This document shows, one piece after another, positions 9,819 through 17,627 of a DNA stretch of 50,259 bases. The translations under genes were made by a program, and so were the position numbers. Each line of letters opens with the position of its first letter. Position 1 is the first letter of the stretch. This DNA is from Phycisphaerales bacterium (GTDB lineage: Bacteria > Planctomycetota > Phycisphaerae > Phycisphaerales > UBA1924), in NCBI GenBank assembly GCA_017642965.1, contig JAEPOJ010000010.1, positions 52,066 through 102,324 of the forward strand. Direction: 5' to 3'. A model generated the notes under the pieces. It worked only from the letters and a program-made list of their open reading frames with translations, was not told where the DNA came from and did not search any database.

Positions 9819-11327
9819 CTAATCTTCAATGGGGCGTCCGACGGTCTCATGGTCGGCGGGGATGTCGCTCACGCCTCCACGTATGGGTTGGGTTCCCGTC
9901 ACGTTCACATCGTTGAAGCGGAGCGGAACGCCGAGTATCTCTCGGATGTTGTGGCTGTCTTGCGCGATGCTGGGGTTCGGGCGATACTCGATCGTGACCG
10001 TGCCGGCATCGAGCCATCGCTGGAGTAGTTCCTCATCCACACCCTCTTCTGTCTCAACGCGCCAGCTGAACATACGCGCGCTGATACCCATGGATGCCGG
10101 GACTTTGATGCCACAGATCCGGACTTCCTGTTCCCCGTCGATGACATAGAGGTCGCCGGCGAGCGCGACCGGGAGTTCGGACGTCAACAAGTCTGATTGT
10201 GCTGGGATAATCACGTTGGCGTATGCGTTGCGTTGCGTCGCGGGCATGATGTAGAACTCACCGACTCGGGCGTGCGCCTTGTTTCTGAATGACTCGATGA
10301 TCTCAGGATCTGTGTTGAGCTTGACCAGTTCCGCGTCCGCGGGGAGCACGCGAACGTTTCCCCGGTCGGTCTGCTTCCAGCGGGTAATCTCCGAGTTCGA
10401 GGGTGATGTCTTCACGACGATCTCATACTCGACAAACAGCGTCAGATCGGTGTCCGGTTCGATTGCCGACCAATCGAGATCCCCTAGTGGAACGCGGATC
10501 TCATGCCCACCCATCGAACGCCCGAGCGGCCCCGGCACAGTGAACATACCGCCCGATTGATTGCTGAGTTCGGTAACGTGTGATGGTTCCTCTACCCCAG
10601 CAGCTGTCACCGACATCCAGATTGTGATCTGCTCTCCGGCGCTGGTGATGCTCCCATAGCGATTCAATGAAGACACCCGGTCCGAGTTGGCGTGAAAAAC
10701 GTACACACCCGCGACATCGGTGCCGTGGAGGACCGTATCGGGGAACTCCGCGCTGGTCTCAATCGCGTGGCGTACGTAAAGCGTGGTAGACTCTTCAGAG
10801 AGACGCCCGTCGATGAATGCGTTGACCAGCACCTCGCCGTGACGAGGGTCCCACGCGGTGTTCGTATCCTGCTGATGCGCGATCGCATCATCCACCATGT
10901 CATCCCATGTCTCATCGCTCAGCGGGTTGTTGAGGCGCACGAGACGGTTGGTGGCGATCTCGGTGAACGCGGAATCGAACCCCATCCGATGCATGCTGAG
11001 CACGACCCGGTCTGGGAGCACGGCCATGATTCGTGCCGTGTTGTTGGTCAGCAAGACCCCGGTCAGCACGACGCCGGCCAGCATCAACAGCCCCCCCGAG
11101 ACGAGGGTCCACCACCGTTTTCTCCGGAGTGTCGGGCGGGTCGAGGTGGGCTTTGTGATGTCGGAGCCGCATTCGGGGCAGCAGGCATCGGGTTTCGCCC
11201 GATCTATCCCGTCCAGATCGAAACGGCACCTGCGGCAGTACACGCCGCGATCAACAATGCGACCGCGCCAGCCGAAAATCAGCAGCCCGATGGCAAGCAC
11301 CACGAGTACAACAGTGAGCGGGATCAT
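9819..11327 (-). CDS. Two-TM zinc-ribbon membrane protein, paralogue C
   Basis: 502 residues. TM1 (IPLTVVLVVLAIGLLIFG), WRGR, zinc ribbon CRRCRFDLDG...CPECG, RRKRWW linker, TM2 (about 74-94), LPDRVVLSMH, then WDPRHGEVLVNAFIDGRLSEE, where His replaces the Trp seen in the other copies, and a C-terminal ILGVPLRFNDVNVTG. Its ATG (11325-11327) overlaps the stop of paralogue D by four bases (ATGA), so the two are translationally coupled. Predicted topology: short N-in anchor, cytoplasmic ribbon, large outer domain. Function unknown; membership of the array is the firmest statement. Confidence 0.85.
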   Translation of the reverse strand: MIPLTVVLVVLAIGLLIFGWRGRIVDRGVYCRRCRFDLDGIDRAKPDACCPECGSDITKPTSTRPTLRRKRWWTLVSGGLLMLAGVVLTGVLLTNNTARIMAVLPDRVVLSMHRMGFDSAFTEIATNRLVRLNNPLSDETWDDMVDDAIAHQQDTNTAWDPRHGEVLVNAFIDGRLSEESTTLYVRHAIETSAEFPDTVLHGTDVAGVYVFHANSDRVSSLNRYGSITSAGEQITIWMSVTAAGVEEPSHVTELSNQSGGMFTVPGPLGRSMGGHEIRVPLGDLDWSAIEPDTDLTLFVEYEIVVKTSPSNSEITRWKQTDRGNVRVLPADAELVKLNTDPEIIESFRNKAHARVGEFYIMPATQRNAYANVIIPAQSDLLTSELPVALAGDLYVIDGEQEVRICGIKVPASMGISARMFSWRVETEEGVDEELLQRWLDAGTVTIEYRPNPSIAQDSHNIREILGVPLRFNDVNVTGTQPIRGGVSDIPADHETVGRPIED

Positions 11328-12844
11328 GGTGCTCCTCCTGCCTCCGGTTCTTGGTCCTCTTCGTCAAGCAACTCTCCCTCGATGATCGCCTGATCGAGAT
11401 GCGTCTGGTGCATCCAGTCTGGCGTCGTCATGAGGCGGACCGGGATATTCCGAAAGATCAGCGAGACATCGGCGATCTCGGTGATTTCCGGGTCTTCTCG
11501 TGCGTGCTCAGGATGTGGGCGCATGATGACATCCACCCGCCCGGCTTCGATCAGACGCTGGTGCAAGGGCATCGCCTCGGCGATCTTCTGCTCATCGGGT
11601 AGCATGATGCGCCAGCTGATGACTTCCGCAAAGCCCGTGCCGGGCTGGGTTCTCATTGAGAACCGCTCGACCTCGAACTCGACATCGCCGATGACCAGAC
11701 TCACCCGCATGGCGAGCGGCGCGGGCAGCTCGTTGGCGAGCAGGGTCGTGTTGGCGAGGAAGACCTGATGACCGACCTCGCTTGTGATCGGCTGTTCGGT
11801 GGTGTACAGCGGCGTGAGCCTGACCGCATCCACAACCTGTGCTGATAGCTGCTCGCCGCGTTTACTCTTGACGATCGGGGTCTCATGGTCGACGATACTT
11901 AACATCTGCGTCTGCCTGATCGTTCTATCCAGGATCGGCTCTTCCCGATCAGGACTCTGCAGCCGGATCTGATACTCAACAAAGATCTCGACCTCGGTGC
12001 CGATCGGCGCCTCGGAGAACGCGGTGGCACCGCGGAACCTTGATCGCACAGAGTCATCGCTTGGATCCGGCCCCTGGAGCACCATCGGCCGCATGTACCT
12101 AGGGGACCCGAACTCCCCGATTGGTTCCTGCTCGACCACTCCCCACGCGGTCACCCATGCCCAGTGCTGGTACGGCATCACCCCACCCCATGTGGACATC
12201 ACGCGATCGCCTTCGAGTTTCATCGTGTACGCGATCTCGTTCTCGCCCTGTCTCATCTGATTGGGCAGCGCGACGCGGTAGGTGTACCCATTGGTCACAA
12301 ACGAGATGAGCTGCTCATCGCTGAGCTGCTGCATCTCGATCGCGTTGCGAAGGAGTTCTCCCCACCGAGGGTCCCACGCACGCTCGCGATCGGCCTGTAT
12401 ATCGAGCGCGGTCTGGATGAGGCGCCCCTGCTGGTCTTCTGTGAGTTCGTCTGGTGTAGACCAACGCCGGTGCGCTTCGTCGATTGCATCGCTGTGGCCC
12501 CGCTCCGCGAGTGAGAGCACGATCGGGCTGGGCAGGTAGGCGTAGAGCGTGGCGTTCGCGACAAAGAGCGCGGCATACAACCCGCCGAAACCGATCGCCG
12601 CGAACAGCAGCCCTGCCACGATCCACACACGTGAGGCGCGACGGACCATGCTCCGCCGCGCGGATGCGTTGTGCACCTCGGCGCCGCACTCCGGGCATCG
12701 GGCCTGGGCCGAGTCGAGATCGATCCCCGCGAGATCGAACCGGCACGCGCCGCAGAACACACCGCGCAGAGCGACACGCCCACGCAGCCCATGAAGCAGA
12801 AGCAGCAATGCAATAAGAATGATACATACTGAGGCGACAATCAT
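11324..12844 (-). CDS. Two-TM zinc-ribbon membrane protein, paralogue D
   Basis: 506 residues, first gene of the array, 25 bases downstream of phoU. TM1 (about 2-18), LRGR, zinc ribbon CGACRFDLAG...CPECG, TM2 (about 72-94), LPSPIVLSLA, WDPRWGELLRNAIEMQQLSDEQ, and C-terminal IADVSLIFRNIPVRL. The tail is very acidic (EGELLDEEDQEPEAGG). The start has no Shine-Dalgarno sequence; TACGAT (12851-12856 on the plus-strand numbering) lies six bases upstream of the ATG and could be a -10 for a leaderless message. No known family recognised beyond the ribbon. Confidence 0.85.
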   Translation of the reverse strand: MIVASVCIILIALLLLLHGLRGRVALRGVFCGACRFDLAGIDLDSAQARCPECGAEVHNASARRSMVRRASRVWIVAGLLFAAIGFGGLYAALFVANATLYAYLPSPIVLSLAERGHSDAIDEAHRRWSTPDELTEDQQGRLIQTALDIQADRERAWDPRWGELLRNAIEMQQLSDEQLISFVTNGYTYRVALPNQMRQGENEIAYTMKLEGDRVMSTWGGVMPYQHWAWVTAWGVVEQEPIGEFGSPRYMRPMVLQGPDPSDDSVRSRFRGATAFSEAPIGTEVEIFVEYQIRLQSPDREEPILDRTIRQTQMLSIVDHETPIVKSKRGEQLSAQVVDAVRLTPLYTTEQPITSEVGHQVFLANTTLLANELPAPLAMRVSLVIGDVEFEVERFSMRTQPGTGFAEVISWRIMLPDEQKIAEAMPLHQRLIEAGRVDVIMRPHPEHAREDPEITEIADVSLIFRNIPVRLMTTPDWMHQTHLDQAIIEGELLDEEDQEPEAGGAP

Positions 12845-12869
12845 GCCGCCATCGTATCACACTCTGAGG

Positions 12870-13592
12870 TTATTTTTTCTTATCTTTGAGATGATCGTGC
12901 CGGACGATGTCACCCGTGACAAGATAGATGATGTCCTCGGCGATGTTCCCGAGCAGGTCGCCAACGCGTTCGAGTTCCCGCGATACACGGTACATCAGCA
13001 TGTAGGGGGTCGCGTCATCCGGATGATCCTTGATGATCTCGCTGAGTTCCCTGAACGCCTGTTTGTCGAGCTTGTCGATCGCCTTGTCGCGGGCGACGAC
13101 CTCGCGAGCAGCGTCGGGGTCGGTGTTGATCACGGCTCGGACCAGCTCCTCGCACATGACAGGGATCCGCTGCATCATCTCAAGCATCGCTTGGGGCCAC
13201 TGGAGATCCACGTCGTGGAGCTTGCGGCTGATCTTGGCGATCGAAGCCGCGTGGTCTGCGAGGCGCTCGATATCCGAGTTGACCTTGAGACAGAACGTGA
13301 GCATCCGGAAATCCGATCCGAACGGCTGCTGCAGCGCCAGGATTCGGAAGCACTCTTCCTCGATGCGGACTTCCTCTTTGTCGATCTCCCGCTCGATCTC
13401 GCGGATCTCGCTCACGCCTTCGTCTGATTTGCTCATCAGGACCTGGATCGATTGGGCGAGCAGATCCGTGGCCCGAGAGGCCTCACGGATCAGTCGCCGG
13501 CGCAGGGCCGAGAGCTCGTGATCGAGTTGGATATCGTTGGCCACCCTGATCGGGGCCTGGTTGGTCGTTTCGTTGCCGTTTCCCTCGGGCAT
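12870..13592 (-). CDS. phoU: PhoU-like phosphate signalling protein
   Basis: 240 residues from the ATG at 13592, chosen because AAGGAT lies eight bases upstream; the frame stays open further 5' but that part is not PhoU-like. Two three-helix repeats are visible: the first has KSDEGVSEIREIEREIDKEE, then FRMLTFCLKVNSDIERLADH, and the second has DKAIDKLDKQAFRELSEII then YMLMYRVSRELERVGDLLGNIAED. Both repeats carry the E/D-R-x2-D metal-binding helix (DIERLADH, ELERVGDL). PhoU couples the Pst transporter to the PhoR sensor. No pst, phoR or phoB gene is nearby; instead it sits between mfd and the zinc-ribbon array. Confidence 0.92.
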   Translation of the reverse strand: MPEGNGNETTNQAPIRVANDIQLDHELSALRRRLIREASRATDLLAQSIQVLMSKSDEGVSEIREIEREIDKEEVRIEEECFRILALQQPFGSDFRMLTFCLKVNSDIERLADHAASIAKISRKLHDVDLQWPQAMLEMMQRIPVMCEELVRAVINTDPDAAREVVARDKAIDKLDKQAFRELSEIIKDHPDDATPYMLMYRVSRELERVGDLLGNIAEDIIYLVTGDIVRHDHLKDKKK

Positions 13593-13731
13593 TTCACATC
13601 CTTGATTCTGTAAGCGGTATGGTTCCGCTGAATCTATAAGTGTAGCACGAGACCTGATCTTGTGCACTCTCTTCGTGCAACCATCGCCTAAGAAAGCACT
13701 TGTAGCGTGATCTGCACATACTCTTAATCGG

Positions 13732-16700
13732 CTAGGCACTCGTTCTGACAGGAGTTTCGAGCCAGGAGAGCAGGAGCTTCGCCCGCTGCATCGCAGATCT
13801 GGACGGTTCCAACGGACGGATGTACACCTCGCTCAGCGGCTTCCCGCTGCCGGTCCGCGCGTTCGTCTGCGCGAGGCTGCCCTCCACGACCCGGACCTGC
13901 GCGGGTGCCCCGGACAGCACGCTCTGCACCATCCCCGGCTCTGCCGTGAGGGCCACGATGTCCCGCTCACGCAGCCCGACGCTCCGAAGATGCAGCGTCT
14001 GGCACGCCGCCCTAATCCTGGCACGCAGGACCAGGCGGCGGACAAGCTCTGGCGGATCGGCGTATGCGCTGGTCATGTCCGAAACGACCTGGTCGATCTG
14101 CCCCTGCGAGGCGGCTGTGGCGAGCCGCCTGTACACCTCGATGCGTCGCGTGTCGCTCGGAATGTAGGCCTTGGGGATGTAGCCGAACACGCCGATATCG
14201 ACCGAGGTGTGCTCCACCCGTTCCGGGGCGCCCTCGTTGGTCAGTTTCTGGACCGATTGCTCGAGCAGCTGGCAGTACATCTCGTAGCCGACCGCTGCGA
14301 TGTGGCCGGACTGTTCCGCCCCGAGGAGGTTGCCCGCGCCGCGGATCTCCAGGTCACGCATCGCGATCTTGAACCCCGCGCCGAGCATCGAGTACTCCTC
14401 GATCGCCTTGAGCCGCTTCTGCGCGACCTCCTTCACGGTCCGGTCTTCCGGCAGCAGCAGGTAGCAGTATGCCCGGTGATGCGATCGCCCGACGCGTCCG
14501 CGCAGCTGGTGGAGCTCTGAGAGACCGAACCGGTCGGCGTCGTTGATGATCATCGTGTTTGCCGTGGGGATGTCGATGCCCGACTCGATGATGGTCGTGG
14601 AAACGAGGACGTCCGCGCGCCTTGACATAAACTCGAGCATGACCTTTTCGAGGTCGTGCGGGTTCATCTGACCGTGGCCGATGATGATGTTGGCGTCCGG
14701 CACGAGTAGGCGGATGTCGTCGGCGACGCTCTCGATGTTGTGCACCCGGTTGTGGACGAAGTAGACCTGGCCCTCTCGCGCGAGCTCTCGCTGGATCGCA
14801 CGGGCGATCCGGTGTCGGTTGTATGGGATGACCTCGGTCACGATCGATCGCCGATCGACCGGGGGTGTGGTCAGGCTGCTGATATCGCGGAGCCCCAGCA
14901 TCGACATGTGCAGCGTGCGCGGAATCGGCGTGGCGCTGAGGGTCAGCACGTCCACGGTCAGGCGCAGGCGCAGGAGCTTCTCCTTGTGCTCGACCCCGAA
15001 GCGTTGCTCCTCATCGATGATGACCATCCCCAGCTCGGCGAATCGGACATCGTCCGAGAGCAGGCGGTGCGTCCCGACGACCACATCGACCCGTCCGAGT
15101 GCGAGGTCCTTGAGTACCTGATTGATCTGCTTTGTGGTTTTGAAACGCGAGAGCGACTCGACGCGGAACGGGTAGTCCGCGAAGCGGTTGCGGATCGTGC
15201 GTTCGTGCTGCTCTGCCAGCACCGTGGTCGGCACGAGCACCGCGACCTGGCGGCCGGCCTCGACCGCCTTGAACGCCGCACGGATCGCGAGCTCGGTCTT
15301 ACCGAACCCGACGTCGCCGCAGATCAGCCGATCCATGGGTCGAGTGGATTGCATGTCCTTCTTGATCTCGATCATCCCCGCGAGCTGATCCTCGGTCTCG
15401 TCGTAAGGGAACTCGGCCTCGAACTCCGTGAACAGCGGCGAGTCCTCGGGGTAGCTGAAGCCGGGGACGTGCTCTCGCGCGGCTCGCACGCGGAGCATCT
15501 CGCTGGCGAGGTCCTTCACAGACTCGCTGACGCGTTCCTTCTGCGCCTTCCACTTCTTCCCACCGATCGAGCTCAGCGGCGGCTTGCCCTTGAACCCGCC
15601 GACATATTTCTGGACGAGATCGATCTGCGAGCACGGCACGTGCAGGCGGCTCCGCCCTGCGAACTCAAGCGTGAGGTACTCTTCCTGATCCTCTTTCCGC
15701 TTCTTGGCCTTGGTCGGGTTGATCGCATATTTGTTGTGTGTCTTCGCCGTGCCCGAGGCGTTCATGACCGTCATGCCAACAAACTTCGCGATCCCGTGCT
15801 CGGCGTGGACCACGTAGTCATCCGGCTGGATATCGAGGAACGTGTCCATCGCGCGCCCTGCGCGGATCTTCTGCATCCGTCGACGCACGCTGGATCGGTG
15901 CAGCATCTGGCCGGCAGGTACGAGCGCGTAGCGGCCGATGCCGGCGTCCTCGTCGCTCGCTGACCAGATGAACCCGCGCCGGATATCGAGCAGCTCCCGG
16001 CGGATATCGACCCCGGGTGCGTGGAGCGTGAGCAGCTCGCCCAGTCGCGCGTACTCGCCGTCAGAGCCGCACGCGAGGATCACGGTATCAACCCGGTCCT
16101 TGAGTTCAGCCAGCTCGCGGATCGCGATGGCGACTTCCTTATCGAACGGCGGCAGCGTCTCAACCGGCAGGTCAACGAGAGCATCGGCGCCTGACTTGCC
16201 TGCCGAAAACTGGTTCACCTCGCAGAGTGCGTGGAAACGTGACTCGAGCAGCTTGAGTACCGCCGGGGGCCCGAAGATCGCACGTCCGTCGCTGATGCGC
16301 TCGTAGTAACCCCGTCCCTGCTCGACGACCTCGAATGTTTCCGCGAGCAGCACGATCGACTCGCCGGAGAGGTACTCCAACACGGACTTGTCTGCGCTGG
16401 TCGCCTTCAGCTGCACCTCGCCCGCGGCCCCCAGGAGCACCTGCTCGACTTTGCGATCGGACCCCATGGTGTCCAGATCGATCTCGGCGATGGTATCGAG
16501 TTCATCTCCGAAGAAATCAAGGCGGACGGGGACGGGCTCCCCACCACTGCCACTCGTGGGGTAGATGTCGATGATCCCGCCCCGCGAGGCGAACTGCCCG
16601 GGATACTCGATGGTGTCCATACGCTCGTAGCCGGCTTCGCCGAGCCAGTCGATGAGCGACTGCGGGTCGATGACGTCACCCGATCTGATCTCCCGGACGA

Positions 16701-17103
16701 GCTCATCAATACGCTGAGCGCTCGGCACGGGCTGCATGAGTGACGCGATTGGGGCGATGAGCACACCCGGTACCTGGCCGGCACGGATCTGGGCTACCTT
16801 GGCGGCGCGGCTCGCGAACAGCTCCGCGCTCACACTCGACTCCCCGGGTGCCAGCTCGAGTGCGGGGAAGATCTCGCTGTCGTTCATCCCCACCGCGTGC
16901 GTTTCCGCGAGAATGTCTTCCGCTTCGTCGACATGAGCGCACACAACCAGCACCGGTCTGTTCAGCTGCCGGTGGAGCGCCGAGGCGAGGATCGATATCG
17001 ACGCGCCAATCGAGCCGGTCGCGATCGTCCGCTGACCGGCATCAAGCCCGCCCTTGAGGGCTTTGAAGGAGGCGTCGGCAATGATCGGGGTCAGCAGATC
17101 CAA
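13732..17103 (-). CDS. mfd: Transcription-repair coupling factor Mfd
   Basis: 1,123 residues, near the family's 1,150. It displaces stalled RNA polymerase and recruits UvrA. Order: UvrB-like module (about 1-340), RNA-polymerase-interaction domain (LDIQPDDYVVHAEHGIAKFVGM, about 423-444), RecG-like translocase with Walker A GDVGFGKTE (596-604), IIDEEQRFG (695-703), SATPIPRTLHMSMLG, and ESGIDIPTANTMI, then the C-terminal autoinhibitory domain (from about 970). A Lys-rich insertion (about 448-475) lengthens the polymerase-binding domain. The first available start is TTG at 17103, since an in-frame TGA lies just upstream. It follows the comEA-like gene by 75 bases on the same strand. Confidence 0.95.
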   Translation of the reverse strand: MDLLTPIIADASFKALKGGLDAGQRTIATGSIGASISILASALHRQLNRPVLVVCAHVDEAEDILAETHAVGMNDSEIFPALELAPGESSVSAELFASRAAKVAQIRAGQVPGVLIAPIASLMQPVPSAQRIDELVREIRSGDVIDPQSLIDWLGEAGYERMDTIEYPGQFASRGGIIDIYPTSGSGGEPVPVRLDFFGDELDTIAEIDLDTMGSDRKVEQVLLGAAGEVQLKATSADKSVLEYLSGESIVLLAETFEVVEQGRGYYERISDGRAIFGPPAVLKLLESRFHALCEVNQFSAGKSGADALVDLPVETLPPFDKEVAIAIRELAELKDRVDTVILACGSDGEYARLGELLTLHAPGVDIRRELLDIRRGFIWSASDEDAGIGRYALVPAGQMLHRSSVRRRMQKIRAGRAMDTFLDIQPDDYVVHAEHGIAKFVGMTVMNASGTAKTHNKYAINPTKAKKRKEDQEEYLTLEFAGRSRLHVPCSQIDLVQKYVGGFKGKPPLSSIGGKKWKAQKERVSESVKDLASEMLRVRAAREHVPGFSYPEDSPLFTEFEAEFPYDETEDQLAGMIEIKKDMQSTRPMDRLICGDVGFGKTELAIRAAFKAVEAGRQVAVLVPTTVLAEQHERTIRNRFADYPFRVESLSRFKTTKQINQVLKDLALGRVDVVVGTHRLLSDDVRFAELGMVIIDEEQRFGVEHKEKLLRLRLTVDVLTLSATPIPRTLHMSMLGLRDISSLTTPPVDRRSIVTEVIPYNRHRIARAIQRELAREGQVYFVHNRVHNIESVADDIRLLVPDANIIIGHGQMNPHDLEKVMLEFMSRRADVLVSTTIIESGIDIPTANTMIINDADRFGLSELHQLRGRVGRSHHRAYCYLLLPEDRTVKEVAQKRLKAIEEYSMLGAGFKIAMRDLEIRGAGNLLGAEQSGHIAAVGYEMYCQLLEQSVQKLTNEGAPERVEHTSVDIGVFGYIPKAYIPSDTRRIEVYRRLATAASQGQIDQVVSDMTSAYADPPELVRRLVLRARIRAACQTLHLRSVGLRERDIVALTAEPGMVQSVLSGAPAQVRVVEGSLAQTNARTGSGKPLSEVYIRPLEPSRSAMQRAKLLLSWLETPVRTSA

Positions 17104-17178
17104 TGTGTTTCATCCGGCGCATGCGCGTACCCACGCCCGGGATGCACAACGCGTGCCGCCCTGACGCTCGTGGCTCGA

Positions 17179-17616
17179 TCAGTTGTCTGAAGTGTATCCG
17201 GCCGCGTCACCGAGCGTGATGAGTGGACGCAGCTTGTCGAGCGTCCTGGGCCCGATGCCGCTGACATTCTCGAGATCGCCGATCTGCGAAAACGCGCCGT
17301 GTTCCTCTCGATATGCGATGATCCGACCTCCGAGGGCCGGGCCGATACCCGGCAGGAGATCGAGTTCGCTCAGTGGTGCTTCGTTGACGTTGATCAGACG
17401 CACCGCGCTGGGCCTCTGGGGCTGAGCGGCAGAAACGGGCTCAGAGGCGGAGACCTCGGTGACCTCAGATCCATGACCATCGGTTTGTGACTGAAGGTCA
17501 CGCGAGAGCGATATCCCCATCGTGAGCAGCGAGACGCTCCCCAGCACCATCGCGGCAAACAGCGCGCTTGGGCGCCTGCCCCAATCGCTGCTCACTCTCG
17601 ATTCACGCTTGGCCAT
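17179..17616 (-). CDS. ComEA-like helix-hairpin-helix protein
   Basis: 145 residues: short basic N-terminus, one TM helix (about 18-36), a Ser/Glu-rich linker, then a ComEA-type tandem helix-hairpin-helix domain starting INVNEAPLSELDLLPGIGP and continuing GGRIIAYREEHGAFSQIGDL and VSGIGPRTLDKLRPL. In competent bacteria ComEA is the membrane-anchored dsDNA receptor for uptake. Single-TM forms like this also occur in bacteria not known to be competent. The ATG at 17616 follows the upstream gene by 11 bases, and TAAGGG overlapping that gene's stop serves as ribosome binding site, so the two are coupled. Confidence 0.85.
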   Translation of the reverse strand: MAKRESRVSSDWGRRPSALFAAMVLGSVSLLTMGISLSRDLQSQTDGHGSEVTEVSASEPVSAAQPQRPSAVRLINVNEAPLSELDLLPGIGPALGGRIIAYREEHGAFSQIGDLENVSGIGPRTLDKLRPLITLGDAAGYTSDN

Positions 17617-17627
17617 GGCTCACGCCC

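Noticed and set aside
13593..13739. N-terminal extension of PhoU
   Set aside because: In frame but unlike PhoU, and the ATG at 13592 has a good ribosome site.
14740..15963. Long open frame (407 codons) antisense to mfd
   Set aside because: Mfd motifs are intact on the minus strand; the plus-strand frame is an effect of high GC.
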